A stretch of DNA of 64,000 nt from CAIWTU01 sp963815135 (GCA_963815135.1 CAWFFO010000011.1:682001-746000); one strand, 5' to 3'. Positions 37,644 through 47,956 are shown, numbered from the stretch's first letter. Numbers and translations: made by a program. Notes: generated from the letters alone by a model not told the origin.

Positions 37644-38789
37644 TTGGTTACATCAAAAAGTTTCGGAAAGGACATCACGCAAATTTACGGATTTTTATCA
37701 GGAATATTGATATTTATCTTATGTTTTCCGGTTTCCGTGCTTGCCGGTTTTTCACAACGGGACTCTATACGTGTTGCCGTTCTGAAAGGTGCCGAAACGG
37801 TAAGGCTTGACGGAATCGAGCTCTCTGTATATGACGGAACCGGCAACCGCCTGGATCTGACCGGTCCCGTGACCGTCAAAGCGGAGAATTCCGGTGTTTC
37901 AGTAAACGGCCGCATTTTACGGGAACTTCGAAGCAGCGCTTGCGGAGTTGTCAGGGTGAACGGCAAGGGTTTTCGTGATGTTATTGAAATTCTTCCGTTT
38001 AATAAAGGCTTACTGGTCATAAACGAACTGCCGGTGGAAGATTACCTGGCAGGGATAATAAATAGTGAAATTTCCTCCAAGTGGCCTATCGAGGCGGTAA
38101 AGGCCCAGGCGGTAGTTGCCAGGTCGTATGCGATTTTCCAGATGAATTCAAGAAAAGATATGCCGTATCAACTTGAGTCGACAGTTATGGACCAGGTTTA
38201 TGATGGCTACGATGGAGAAGATTCCCGTGCGATCAGAGGGGTGAGCGAAACCGCGGGAGAAGTCCTGACCTATCAGGGGAAAGTCATCCAGGCTTTTTTC
38301 CACTCCAGCTGCGGGGGGCACACCGAGGCTTCCGATAAGGTCTGGTCCGTGGCCGAGCCTTATCTGAAAGGGGTTGTCTGCAAGTATTGTCTTGAATCAC
38401 CGTCTGTAAAGTGGGAGAAAGCTATTCCCCTGAAAAAGCTCGAAGCGCTTTTGACAAAAGGCGGCTATAACGTGCGCGGCATATGCGGAATAATCCCACT
38501 TTCCAGGGATGAGAGCGACAGAATAGTTTCCATGTGTATTCTGTACTCTGGCGGTTCCATGAATATTTCTGCCGTCGATTTCAGGAAAATAGTCGGTTAC
38601 GGAGTAATCAGAAGCACAGACTTCGATGTGCAGATTTCCGGTGATGACGCCGTCTTTACAGGAAAAGGATACGGGCATGGTGTGGGCCTCTGTCAATGGG
38701 GCGCCGAGAAAAGGGCCGAGGAAGGTTTCAATTACCGTGAGATACTTTCCTATTACTATCCCGGCACCACCCTTGAAAAAATATACTGA
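37644..38789 (+). CDS. SpoIID/LytB-domain secreted protein
   Basis: A 381-residue exported protein related to SpoIID, the sporulation lytic transglycosylase; homologues also occur in non-sporulating Gram-negatives. A hydrophobic segment GILIFILCFPVSVLA acts as signal peptide. Domain motifs: LPVEDYLAGIINSEISSKWP, EAVKAQAVVARSYAIF, FFHSSCGGHTE and GKGYGHGVGLCQWGA near the C-terminus. Start uncertain: TTG 37644 has no clear ribosome site and TTG 37707 is an alternative. It precedes queA by 8 bases, an arrangement I associate with Geobacter. Confidence 0.85.
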   Translation: MVTSKSFGKDITQIYGFLSGILIFILCFPVSVLAGFSQRDSIRVAVLKGAETVRLDGIELSVYDGTGNRLDLTGPVTVKAENSGVSVNGRILRELRSSACGVVRVNGKGFRDVIEILPFNKGLLVINELPVEDYLAGIINSEISSKWPIEAVKAQAVVARSYAIFQMNSRKDMPYQLESTVMDQVYDGYDGEDSRAIRGVSETAGEVLTYQGKVIQAFFHSSCGGHTEASDKVWSVAEPYLKGVVCKYCLESPSVKWEKAIPLKKLEALLTKGGYNVRGICGIIPLSRDESDRIVSMCILYSGGSMNISAVDFRKIVGYGVIRSTDFDVQISGDDAVFTGKGYGHGVGLCQWGAEKRAEEGFNYREILSYYYPGTTLEKIY

Positions 38790-38797
38790 TTGGTAAC

Positions 38798-39829
38798 ATG
38801 CAGTTAGATGATTTTAACTTTATATTGCCGCCTGAGCTCATAGCGCAAAGGCCTACAGAACAAAGAGCCGACTCCCGTCTCATGACCCTCGACCGTTCAT
38901 CCGGAACAGTCGGCGAGGCGCTGTTCCCTGAAATTACCGGTTTTTTCCGCGAAGGAGACCTTCTGGTCGTAAATGATACCAGGGTCATTCCCGCGCGGCT
39001 GTTCGGCGAGAAAGAGACCGGTGGCCGGATCGAGATATTCCTGGTGAAAAGACTTCCAGAAGAGGGACAAGTCTGGGAGTGTCTGACGAGAAGCTCGAAA
39101 AAACCCCGACCGGGATCGACCGTTACGCTCCCGGACGGCATGACGGCGCGAATTGAAGAGTTTAACGGTGAGGGAAACCTGGTAATCTCCTTTTCTCCGG
39201 CGGAAGGATTCGACGAATGGCTGGAATGTTCCGGGAATATGCCTTTGCCGCCCTATATCAGGCGACCCGCGGCATTTGAGGACCGCGAGAGGTATCAGAC
39301 GGTATTTGCCCGGGTAAAGGGAGCTGTTGCCGCTCCAACAGCGGGCCTGCATTTTACGGGTGATCTTCTCGAAGAATTACGAAACAAGGGAGTTGAGATT
39401 GCAGCTCTGACCCTGCACGTGGGGCTCGGCACTTTCCTGCCAGTACGCGAGGAGGATCTGAGCCGGCATCGAATGCACCGTGAATATTATTCCATACCCG
39501 AGCCGACGGCGTCAGCTGTAAATGAAAGAAAAAAGGGCGGGGGCAGAGTCATAGCGCTGGGGACTACAGCAACCAGGGCGCTGGAACACGCGGGGTCGGT
39601 TGACGGTACAGTTCCTTCCGGCGAAGGGGAAGCCGATATTTTCATTACGCCCGGGTACAGATTCAAAGTAATTGACGGTCTCATAACGAACTTTCACCTG
39701 CCTTGCTCCACGCTTCTCATGCTTGTGTCGGCGTTTGCCGGTCGTGAGTTTGTATTGAATGCCTACGCGGAAGCAGTGCGCAGAAGGTTTCGCTTTTTCA
39801 GTTATGGCGATGCGATGATTATAATTTAG
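38798..39829 (+). CDS. queA: S-adenosylmethionine:tRNA ribosyltransferase-isomerase
   Basis: Converts preQ1-modified tRNA to epoxyqueuosine in the queuosine pathway. Characteristic stretches: LPPELIAQRP at the N-terminus, LVVNDTRVIPARLFG, AAPTAGLHFT, LHVGLGTFLPV, GTTATRALEH and TNFHLPCSTLLMLVSAFAG. 343 residues, full length. Next gene is tgt, giving the usual queuosine pair. Confidence 0.95.
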   Translation: MQLDDFNFILPPELIAQRPTEQRADSRLMTLDRSSGTVGEALFPEITGFFREGDLLVVNDTRVIPARLFGEKETGGRIEIFLVKRLPEEGQVWECLTRSSKKPRPGSTVTLPDGMTARIEEFNGEGNLVISFSPAEGFDEWLECSGNMPLPPYIRRPAAFEDRERYQTVFARVKGAVAAPTAGLHFTGDLLEELRNKGVEIAALTLHVGLGTFLPVREEDLSRHRMHREYYSIPEPTASAVNERKKGGGRVIALGTTATRALEHAGSVDGTVPSGEGEADIFITPGYRFKVIDGLITNFHLPCSTLLMLVSAFAGREFVLNAYAEAVRRRFRFFSYGDAMIII

Positions 39830-39903
39830 CCGATGGCTGAAAGATGGGCCAGGGACTTGGGGGCTAATGACCAAAGTCCGGTTGCCGGCTGTCAACGAAT
39901 GGA

Positions 39904-41034
39904 TTGATTTTGTCTGCTATAGATTTCAGGATTATAAAAAGAGATGGTTCGAGCCGCGCGCGTCTCGGTACGATGATGACTCCGCATGGAAATATCACAA
40001 CCCCGATTTTCATGCCGGTGGGAACCCAGGCCACAGTAAAGGCAATGACCCCCGAAGAACTGGTGGAGGTAGGGGCGCAGATTATACTTGCCAATACATA
40101 CCATCTTTATATAAGGCCGGGACACGATCTTGTCAAAAGGCTGGGCGGACTGCATAAATTCATGAACTGGCGCGGTCCGATACTGACCGACAGCGGTGGA
40201 TTCCAGGTATTCAGTCTCGGCGAGTTGCGCAAGATCAAGGAGGAAGGGGTAACTTTCCAGTCGCATATCGACGGTTCTTACCATTTCATTTCCCCGGAAA
40301 TCTCCATAGCCATTCAGGAAGCCCTGGGCGCGGACATCATCATGTGTTTCGACGACTGTCCCCCGTACCCGTCGGATCGCGGACACGTTCTTGCATCGAT
40401 GGAAATGACAAGCCGCTGGGCGCGACGCTGCAAGGAGGCGAAAAATCGGAACGACCAGGCTCTTTTCGGAATCGTGCAGGGGGGTATGTACCCTGATTTG
40501 CGTGAGCGAAGTATCCATGACCTGTGCGAAGCCGGATTTGACGGTTATGCTCTCGGCGGACTGTCTGTCGGCGAAGAGAATGCAGTTATGTACGAGATCA
40601 TGGACTCCTGTTCCCCGCATCTGCCGGAAGGAAGTCCGCGTTATGTGATGGGAATCGGTACTCCGGAAGATCTCATCGAGGCGATACACTTTGGTTACGA
40701 CATGTTCGATTGTGTAATGCCGACCAGAAATGCCCGGAACGGGATGCTGTTTACCTCTTTCGGGAGCATAAATATCAGGAATGCCTGTCATTCGGAAGAT
40801 CCATCTCCCATTGACCCGGAATGTTCATGTCATGTTTGTGCCAACTACAGCAGAGCTTACCTGAGGCATATTTTCCGTGCAGGCGAGATACTGGCCTCAC
40901 GACTCAATACATACCATAATCTGCATTTTTACCTGTCGTTGCTGGAAGGTGCTCGAAAGGCAATTGCCGAAGATCGATTCACCGAGTACAGGAAGGAATT
41001 TTATTCAAAGAGACAGAAAACGCCCACGATGTAA
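39904..41034 (+). CDS. tgt: queuine tRNA-guanine transglycosylase
   Basis: Exchanges guanine 34 of tRNA for preQ1. Motifs: FMPVGTQATVKAM, ILTDSGGFQVFSL with the catalytic Asp, FGIVQGG, GYALGGLSVGE, FDCVMPTRNARNG and the zinc ligands CSCHVC. 376 residues. The start is probably TTG 39904, 74 bases after queA; a TTG three codons later is possible. Confidence 0.95.
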   Translation: MILSAIDFRIIKRDGSSRARLGTMMTPHGNITTPIFMPVGTQATVKAMTPEELVEVGAQIILANTYHLYIRPGHDLVKRLGGLHKFMNWRGPILTDSGGFQVFSLGELRKIKEEGVTFQSHIDGSYHFISPEISIAIQEALGADIIMCFDDCPPYPSDRGHVLASMEMTSRWARRCKEAKNRNDQALFGIVQGGMYPDLRERSIHDLCEAGFDGYALGGLSVGEENAVMYEIMDSCSPHLPEGSPRYVMGIGTPEDLIEAIHFGYDMFDCVMPTRNARNGMLFTSFGSINIRNACHSEDPSPIDPECSCHVCANYSRAYLRHIFRAGEILASRLNTYHNLHFYLSLLEGARKAIAEDRFTEYRKEFYSKRQKTPTM

Positions 41035-41090
41035 CAATGCGTGTAAGTTGACTGTCGTCGGCATTAAAAAAATATACCAGGAGGTTTTCC

Positions 41091-41366
41091 ATGTCCGGAT
41101 TCAGCGGTAGCAGCGGTTTAACGAGTTTCATCCCTCTCATTTTCATGTTTGCAATCTTTTATCTACTCCTCATTCGTCCTCAGCAGAAAAAGGCCAAAGA
41201 GCACAAGGTCCTGCTCGAAGCCTTGAAAAAGGGAGACCTGGTCGTGACAGCCGGTGGGATTCATGGGAAGATTTCCTCTGTGGATGACAATGTCGTGACA
41301 CTCGAGATTGCAACGGGAGTCAACATCAAAATCAACAAAGGGTTCATCGCCAACGTTGTCAAATAA
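41091..41366 (+). CDS. yajC: preprotein translocase accessory subunit YajC
   Basis: A 91-residue inner-membrane protein: one helix (FIPLIFMFAIFYLLLIRPQQ), then KKAKEHKVLLEALKKGD, VVTAGGIHGKI and a small beta domain. It partners SecD and SecF, encoded next. AGGAGG precedes the ATG. Confidence 0.95.
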   Translation: MSGFSGSSGLTSFIPLIFMFAIFYLLLIRPQQKKAKEHKVLLEALKKGDLVVTAGGIHGKISSVDDNVVTLEIATGVNIKINKGFIANVVK

Positions 41367-41373
41367 TATGATT

Positions 41374-41423
41374 GTTCAAGGTTCGGGATCAAGATCTTAA
41401 ATCCCGCATCAGTAACCTTGAAC
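41374..41423 (+). other. long hairpin between yajC and secD with TTGAAC repeats
   Basis: GTTCAAGGTT (41374-41383) pairs with AACCTTGAAC (41414-41423), and inside it CGGGAT pairs with ATCCCG, leaving a 7-base bulge. TTGAAC recurs three times from 41418 on. No T-run, so it is not an intrinsic terminator; it may be an mRNA processing or stabilising element. Confidence 0.55.
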
Positions 41424-41496
41424 GTTGAACTCGGAACATTGAACTTCGTTTTGCGGAATACTTATTCCGAAAAATGTTTTGAAAGGAGCGACCAGT

Positions 41497-43096
41497 ATGC
41501 CCAAGGGTCTTGCCTGGCGTATCAGTCTTATTGCAGCATTTCTGTTGTTGTCACTGTTTTACCTGACACCTACCCTGGTAGCGCAGCTTCCCTCCTGGTG
41601 GACGGGGACGAGTATCCTTCCCAAGGACAAAATCCATTTGGGACTCGATCTGCAGGGAGGTATCAACCTGATCATGCAGGTGGAAACCGAAAAGGCGGTC
41701 GAAGGGGCTCTGGATGTCATAGCGACCGACCTTGAAGATACCATGAACTCGAAAAACATCCGATTCAAGAGCTCGGCCAGGGTCGGCTCCGACAGCGTCG
41801 GGATTGTTCTTTTCGACAAGGGAACGGCCGACACCGTTCAGAAACTGATGAAAGACAAATATCCTCGCATGGAGATGCTGCCCCAGACAAATGAGGGCGG
41901 CTACATAAATATCCGGATGCGCATGAACGACAAGGAAGTGCAGAGTATCAAGGATCGTGCGGTTCAGCAGGCCCTTGAAACCATCCGGAACCGTATTGAC
42001 CAGTTCGGTGTATCCGAGCCGGTTATCCAGCGTGAGGGCGTCAGTAATATCGTTGTGCAGCTTCCCGGCATCAAGGATCCTAAAAGGGCAATAGAACTGA
42101 TCGGCAAAACCGCCAGGCTTGAATTCAAGCTGGTCGACGAAAATGCCAATCCTTCGACAGCCGCAGGTTCGCTTCCGGAAGATGACGAGATTCTCTACGA
42201 AAAGAAGATCGATCCGACAACCGGCGCCGCAACGGAAATCCCTTACGTGGTGAAAAAGAAAACACTCATTACCGGCGATATGCTGACCGATGCCCAGGTC
42301 CGCATCGATACCCAGTTCAACCAGCCATATGTCGCAATCGAGTTCAATTCGCTGGGTGCGAGACTGTTTGACCAGGTCACAGCGGCCAATGTCGGAAAAC
42401 GTTTCGCCATTGTCCTGGACAATAATATTTATTCCGCTCCGGTGATCAGGGAAAGGATTTCAGGCGGCAGCGCCCAGATCACCGGCTCATTTACTGAAAA
42501 AGAAGCCAGCGACCTGGCGATCGTCCTTCGGGCCGGCTCTCTTCCGGCGCCGGTGAAAATCATCCAGAACGTTACAGTCGGTCCTTCCCTCGGGCCAGGA
42601 TTCCATCAACAAAGGGCTGATGGCCGGTCTTATCGGCGTAGTTCTGGTTGTCATGTTCATGGCCATTTACTACAAGCTGTCCGGCCTGGTGGCAAACATG
42701 GGGATGGTACTGAACATAGTCTACCTTATGGGTGCTCTCGCGGCTCTTGGGCGCAACGCTGACCCTTCCCGGCATTGCCGCTATCGTCCTTTTGATAGGG
42801 ATGTCGGTTGATTCGAACGTCCTGATCTTCGAACGGATCAGGGAGGAACTGCAGGCTCGGCAAGACACCCAAGGCGGGCCTGGATGCCGGATATGACAAG
42901 GCGTTCCTGACAATCATGGACTCCCACGTAACAACCCTGATAACCGCCGCGGTGCTCTTCCAGTTCGGAACCGGCCCGGTCAAGGGGTTCGCAGTGTCAC
43001 TGAGCCTCGGTATCATCATCAATCTCTTTACTTCGCTGTCTGGCGACCAAAGTGGTATTCGATATTTCCTCGGCCGTGGCCGGGCAAAGAGAATAA
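41497..43096 (+). pseudogene. secD: SecD protein-export subunit, frame broken by four 1-base insertions
   Basis: SecD uses the proton gradient to help pull proteins across the inner membrane. AAAGGAG precedes ATG 41497. The first frame is normal through the large periplasmic domain (LGLDLQGGINLIMQVE, GKTARLEFKLV, GKRFAIVLDNNIYSAP). After GPSLG the reading frame must move at about 42595, 42750, 42854 and 43038 to follow the conserved membrane half (KGLMAGLIGVVLVVMFMAIY, IGMSVDSNVLIFERI, GFAVSLSLGI), ending at TAA 43094-43096. Every repair is deletion of one base. Four hits in 450 bases of an essential gene point to sequence error rather than decay. Confidence 0.85.
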
Positions 43097-43117
43097 GCAT
43101 ATAGGAGACGGGGGGCA

Positions 43118-44023
43118 ATGGCAATTAATCGGCAAAAACACATATTGATTTTATCGGCAAAAGAAAAATCAGCTTCGTCATCTCAAGTATTATCGCCATA
43201 ATCGGCATTACGGGGATCATCCAGATTGCCCGGGGCGCCGCGAACATGGGAATCGATTTTACCGGAGGGACCGCGCTGCAGCTGAAGTTCGAAAGGCATA
43301 TTCCCATGGAAGATGCGCGCAGCGCGCTTCCAAGAACGGCATTGAAGCTAACCTCCAGGAAATAACGGACGGCAACAAAATGCTGGTCAAGGTCGGCAAA
43401 ACCAATCTGGAGGTTGGAAAGGTAGCGGACACCGTCGAAGGGATATTCAAGAAGGAGTTTCCCCCGATGCTTTTGTCGTGGAAAGTTCCACGGAAATCGG
43501 ACCTTCCATCGGAGACAAGCTGCGCAAGGATACGCTGATTGCCATTGTCATAGCCATGGTATGCATAATCATATACATTGCCTGGCGTTTCGATTTCAAA
43601 TTCGGTATTGGCGCCGCCGTGGCCACTTTCCATGACGTTCTGGCAATGTTTGCGGCTTTCTACCTGTTCCACAAGGAGATCAATCTCCTCTTTATAACCG
43701 CCGTTCTGACCATTGCCGGATATTCGCTGACCGATACAGTTGTGGTCTTCGACAGGATCCGGGAAAATTTGCGAAAAAATACCAAAGAGACGCTTCCTGT
43801 TGTATTCAACAACAGTATCAATGAAGTCCTTTCACGGACGATCATTACCTCGCTCACTACCTTCCTGGCCTCCTTGTCCCTTCTGTTCTTCGGCGGCGAG
43901 GTCATACACGATTTTGCCCTGGCTCTTGTCATCGGTGTAGCCGTCGGCACTTATTCATCGGTATTCGTTGCCAGTCCGCTGGTTGTCGTGTGGGAAAGCA
44001 GGAACAAATCAGTCAAAGCCTGA
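43118..44023 (+). pseudogene. secF: SecF protein-export subunit, frame broken by three 1-base deletions
   Basis: Partner of SecD. AGGAG at 43103-43107 precedes ATG 43118. Frame losses at about 43135 (A-run), 43330 and 43462 each need one added base to give HIDFIGKRKISFVISSI, GIDFTGGTALQLKF and FVVESSTEIGPSIGDKLR. From 43478 the frame is clean through the membrane domain (YSLTDTVVVFDRIREN, DFALALVIGVAVGTYSS) to the stop. The same error-prone block spans the end of secD. The intact protein would be about 302 residues. Confidence 0.85.
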
Positions 44024-44041
44024 ATCCTGGGAAAAAAAGAT

Positions 44042-44067
44042 CCCCCCTTTTCAGGGGGGTTTTTTTT
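44042..44067 (+). terminator. Rho-independent terminator after secF
   Basis: CCCCCC 44042-44047 and GGGGGG 44054-44059 around TTTTCA, followed by eight Ts. It closes the queA-to-secF run just before recJ. Confidence 0.88.
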
Positions 44068-44080
44068 GCGGGGTAATTAA

Positions 44081-45805
44081 TTGGAAGCTGTACGCGAGAA
44101 ACGCTGGATTTTCAGGGAAGGTGATGCCGGAAATATTGACCGCCTGGCCAAGGAGCTCTCAGTCTCGCCACTGATCGCCCGACTGCTGGCATACAGGGGA
44201 ATAACGGAAGTGGATAATGCCTCGTTGTTTCTCTCCTCTTCCCTTACCGAATTGCACGATCCTTTTCTGATGCTCGGAATGTCCGAAGCCGTTGACAGGC
44301 TAGTTAGCGCTGCTCTCCATAACGAACGGGTTTGTGTTTACGGTGATTACGATGTTGACGGAGTAACCTCCGTCGCGCTCCTGACAGGTTTTTTTCGAGA
44401 TGTGGGACTGGATGGTTTCCATTACATCCCGAACAGGCTCGAAGAGGGGTACGGGCTCAGCCCGGAAGGAATTCAAACCGCTGCCGACCATGGGGCCGAT
44501 ATAATAGTGACAGTCGATTGCGGCATAACAGCTGTAGCCGAAGCGGAATATTGCAGAAGTCTCGAAATCGACCTGATCATTACCGATCATCATACTCCCG
44601 GAGAAATTCTTCCGCCCGCATACGCTGTACTGAACCCCATGCGCCCCGGATGTTCATTTCCCTTCAAATCCCTGGCGGGGGTGGGTGTCGCGTTCAACCT
44701 GCTTATCGCGCTCAGAGGGAAGCTTCGTCAACAGGGCTGGTTCGCCGGCAGGCAGGAGCCTAACCTGAGAGAATACCTCGACCTGGTCGCCCTCGGTACC
44801 GTGGCGGATATAGTCCCTTTGATCGATGAAAACCGCACTTTCGTCAAACACGGCCTCAGGGAGCTAACCTGCGGATCACGTATCGGCGTGCAGGCTTTGA
44901 AGAAGGTGTCAGGCATTAACGGTGCAGTTGATTGTCCGGGTGTGGGATTTCGCCTTGCTCCGCGTCTGAATGCGGCCGGGAGACTGGAAGACGCGACACT
45001 GGGGGTGGAACTTCTGCTTTGCACCGATCCTCTGCGTGCCGCGGCAATGGCTGACAAGCTCGATGCGAGCAATACCTCGCGGCAATCGCTGGAACAGGTC
45101 ATGCTGAATGACGTTCTTGACCGGATCAACGGAAACCGGAATCTGCGTAACAGGAAAAGCATAGTCCTCGCGTCCGAAAAATGGCACCCGGGAGTTGTGG
45201 GGATTGTCGCTTCGAGAATTGTCGACCTGTATCATCGACCGACTATACTCATCACGTTCCAGGAAGGAAGCGGCAGGGGATCAGGCCGCAGCATTCCTGG
45301 ATTCCATCTCCACGATGCATTAAAGACGTGTTCCGATCACCTGCTTAAATTCGGCGGACATAAATATGCCGCCGGACTTTCCATAGATGAGTCTACTCTG
45401 GAAAATTTCATCGCACATTTCGATGAGGTTGCGACCGGGCAACTTTCCCCTGAGGACCTGAAACCCCAGCTGTTGATCGACTCGATATTGCCGCCTGAAG
45501 AGATTACCATGGAAAATGCGGAAATGATTGCCGCTCTTGAACCTTTCGGAATGGGAAATCCGACGCCGGTTTTTGCCCTGTACGGAGCTTTTGTCGCTGC
45601 AAGGCGAGTGTTGAAAGAGCGCCACGTTAAACTGAGACTTGAATGTCGTGGAAGAACCTTTGACGCCATTGGTTTCAACATGGCCGAAAAGGAAAATTTA
45701 TCGGAGCATGTTGACGTTGCTTTTTCTCTTGATATCAATAACTGGAACGGCAAGAAAAATGTCCAGATGATTCTGAAGGATGTAAAAGCGGCGGCCGGCC
45801 GTTAG
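44081..45805 (+). CDS. recJ: single-stranded-DNA-specific exonuclease RecJ
   Basis: A 5'-3' single-strand exonuclease of recombination and mismatch repair. DHH-family motifs: YGDYDVDGVTS, VDCGITA, ITDHHTPGEILPPA, VALGTVADIVPL, then the DHHA1 region SRIVDLYHRPTI with GSGRGSGRSIPGFHLHDAL and HKYAAGLS. 574 residues, normal length. Starts at TTG 44081, 14 bases after the terminator T-run, so some read-through or a promoter inside secF is needed. Confidence 0.95.
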   Translation: MEAVREKRWIFREGDAGNIDRLAKELSVSPLIARLLAYRGITEVDNASLFLSSSLTELHDPFLMLGMSEAVDRLVSAALHNERVCVYGDYDVDGVTSVALLTGFFRDVGLDGFHYIPNRLEEGYGLSPEGIQTAADHGADIIVTVDCGITAVAEAEYCRSLEIDLIITDHHTPGEILPPAYAVLNPMRPGCSFPFKSLAGVGVAFNLLIALRGKLRQQGWFAGRQEPNLREYLDLVALGTVADIVPLIDENRTFVKHGLRELTCGSRIGVQALKKVSGINGAVDCPGVGFRLAPRLNAAGRLEDATLGVELLLCTDPLRAAAMADKLDASNTSRQSLEQVMLNDVLDRINGNRNLRNRKSIVLASEKWHPGVVGIVASRIVDLYHRPTILITFQEGSGRGSGRSIPGFHLHDALKTCSDHLLKFGGHKYAAGLSIDESTLENFIAHFDEVATGQLSPEDLKPQLLIDSILPPEEITMENAEMIAALEPFGMGNPTPVFALYGAFVAARRVLKERHVKLRLECRGRTFDAIGFNMAEKENLSEHVDVAFSLDINNWNGKKNVQMILKDVKAAAGR

Positions 45806-45878
45806 CCGATGGCAGGTGCGGGGCTGCTTTCCGGTTCCCGGCCCATAGGTCCCAATCCATGACTCCGGAGGACTCGGA

Positions 45879-46799
45879 TTGACTGAAAATGGCACTTCCC
45901 AATACCGGAACAAAAGGTTCGAAAGCGCCGGTAAGATCATAAAAATCGGCTTCTGGGCAAATGCCGTTCTTATGATTATGAAGCTGGCCGCCGGATATTT
46001 CGGCAATTCGGAGGCGGTGTTTGCCGACGGTCTGGAAAGCGCTTGTGATTTAGTGGTAATTTTGGCCATATATGTCGCGGTCCGGATCGGTCGCCAGCCT
46101 TTGGACAGGAAACACCCTTACGGACATGGTAAAGCCGAAAGCATGGCCGCTGTTTTCGTGTCTCTGGTCATATTTGCAACCGGTGGTGCCATTCTCGTCC
46201 AGGCGATTATGAGCATCGTGGAGGGGAAACTCGAATCACCCCATTTTTTTGCGGTGCTGGCAGCTTTTGCTACCATTTTAATAAAAGAGTGGCTGTACCG
46301 TTTTACAAACAGAACCGGCGTCGATTTGCAAAGCCCTGCTTTGCTGGCGCTTGCCAAAGACCATCGCAAAGACGCCCTGACTTCCGTTGCCACCCTGGCA
46401 GGCGTAACCGGGGCCTTTTTCGGTTTGCGGATCATGGATCCGCTTGCCGCGGGTCTGACGGCTTTTTTCATTTTTCATATCGGCTACCAGACCTTCAGGT
46501 CATCGGCGCATGATTTGATGGACGGCCTTCCGCCGGAAGAGTTCATCCGGGCTGTTTCGGCCATTGCCGAGGGAGTAGAAGAGGTAGAGCATGTCCATGA
46601 GATAAAGGCGCGCCGCTCCGGGCAGTTTATAATTATCGATCTGAAGCTGGAAATGGATCCGGAAATGACCGTCAAGGCGTCACACGACAGAGCGACCGAG
46701 GTAAAAAAGCGGATTTTCCGCAAATTTCCAAATGTCGGGGACGTAATGATACACATTAATCCACATGACGAGAAACACAGGGATTTGACGAGGCTTTAA
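45879..46799 (+). CDS. cation diffusion facilitator family transporter
   Basis: An inner-membrane divalent metal/proton antiporter of 306 residues, with six predicted helices and a C-terminal cytoplasmic domain (VEHVHEIKARRSGQF, MIHINPHDE). Metal-site motifs are FADGLESACD in helix 2, where Glu replaces the more common His, and KDHRKDAL in helix 5. The altered site leaves metal choice (Zn, Fe, Mn) open. GGAGG precedes a TTG start. Confidence 0.9.
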   Translation: MTENGTSQYRNKRFESAGKIIKIGFWANAVLMIMKLAAGYFGNSEAVFADGLESACDLVVILAIYVAVRIGRQPLDRKHPYGHGKAESMAAVFVSLVIFATGGAILVQAIMSIVEGKLESPHFFAVLAAFATILIKEWLYRFTNRTGVDLQSPALLALAKDHRKDALTSVATLAGVTGAFFGLRIMDPLAAGLTAFFIFHIGYQTFRSSAHDLMDGLPPEEFIRAVSAIAEGVEEVEHVHEIKARRSGQFIIIDLKLEMDPEMTVKASHDRATEVKKRIFRKFPNVGDVMIHINPHDEKHRDLTRL

Positions 46800-47081
46800 A
46801 CCCGAAACCGGTAATCTTGCCACGGAGTCAAGTAGACGCAGAGAAAATTCCAGGGGAAACACTTAAATGGCTTTTGTCCGGAAAAAGCGAAAATCCAACA
46901 TAAGAGTGGGGTCGTGTCTTTGCCGAGACAAATTTTCGCCATTCGTGCAGCATAGGATTTCGGGAGAAAGCAAGCCAGACAATCTGTTTTTATTTTTTTA
47001 GTGTGATAATGCAGCACATTTACTTTTTGCTCCCTGCAAGAACTTTCCTGATGGAAGCAAATCACAAAAAGGAGGAATACC

Positions 47082-47588
47082 ATGTCAGCAGGACCCAAGT
47101 CGATTAAAAATCTGAAGGAAGCCTTTGCCGGGGAATCCCAGGCAAACAGGAAATATCTCGCATTCGCCGCCCAGGCGGAACGGGACGGTTTCCTGCAGGT
47201 CGCGAAACTTTTCAGGGCGGCAGCGGAAGCTGAAACAGTACATGCGCACAGCCATCTGAGGGCGATGGAAGGGATAAAATCCACACAGGAAAACCTTGTC
47301 GAGGCTATTGCCGGTGAAACCCATGAATTCAAATCCATGTATCCGCAAATGATTGCGGAAGCTGAAAGCGAAGGCAGCGCCCAGGCTTTGCGCTCGTTCA
47401 AGTTCGCCAACGAGGTTGAAAAAGTTCATGCCGGCCTTTACCAGAAGGCGCTGGACACCCTGGGAGACGATACAGAACCGTTCGATTACTTCATCTGTCC
47501 GGTATGCGGGCATACGGTGGAGAGGGGAGCGCCTGACGCCTGTATCGTATGCGGTGCAAAAGGCTCGGTTTTCTTCAGGGTTTCCTGA
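47082..47588 (+). CDS. rubrerythrin
   Basis: A non-haem di-iron peroxidase protecting anaerobes from hydrogen peroxide. The ferritin-like domain supplies iron ligands in AFAGESQANRKY, AEAETVHAHSH, AIAGETHEF and EVEKVHAGLY; the C-terminal rubredoxin domain has CPVCG and CIVCG. 168 residues. A strong AAGGAGG precedes the ATG, and a terminator follows directly. Confidence 0.95.
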   Translation: MSAGPKSIKNLKEAFAGESQANRKYLAFAAQAERDGFLQVAKLFRAAAEAETVHAHSHLRAMEGIKSTQENLVEAIAGETHEFKSMYPQMIAEAESEGSAQALRSFKFANEVEKVHAGLYQKALDTLGDDTEPFDYFICPVCGHTVERGAPDACIVCGAKGSVFFRVS

Positions 47589-47615
47589 CCCGGCAACTGG
47601 CAGATTGAAAGTAAG

Positions 47616-47655
47616 CCGCCATTCGCGAGTCATCCGTGATATGGCGGTTTTTTTT
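47616..47655 (+). terminator. terminator after rubrerythrin
   Basis: CCGCCAT (47616-47622) pairs with ATGGCGG (47641-47647), followed by a run of Ts. The loop is long (18 bases), but the position and T-run are typical. Confidence 0.75.
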
Positions 47656-47956
47656 ACCCAACTCATTAATATTATGGCGACCGATAGTAGGGCGCTTTTT
47701 TTGACTTTCCCGGATATTTCCTGTTGTGATATAAACCTATTACACAAATAAGGCGTGCAGCTACAGAGTCACAGCAATACGGAGATGTTTTCGTAATAAA
47801 ACACCTATGTTTCTGACTCTGGCATCTTTTTGTGCTTCGATTGTCAGGTAAACAGCTTCTAAAGGCATATCTATGATTTTCTCCGAGTCACCGTGACTCC
47901 GTGGTAATGGTTTTTTATTAAAGATGCCGTATTGTTAATCCAAAGGAGAATTCAAC
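47656..47956. other. non-coding gap
   Basis: About 300 bases without a supported gene. A short inverted repeat GAGTC-ACCGT-GACTC lies near 47884-47898. I see no tRNA or riboswitch. Confidence 0.4.

Noticed and set aside
42590..43096. Programmed frameshifting in secD
   Set aside because: Four separate +1 errors are needed, none at a known slippery sequence; errors in the sequence are far more likely.
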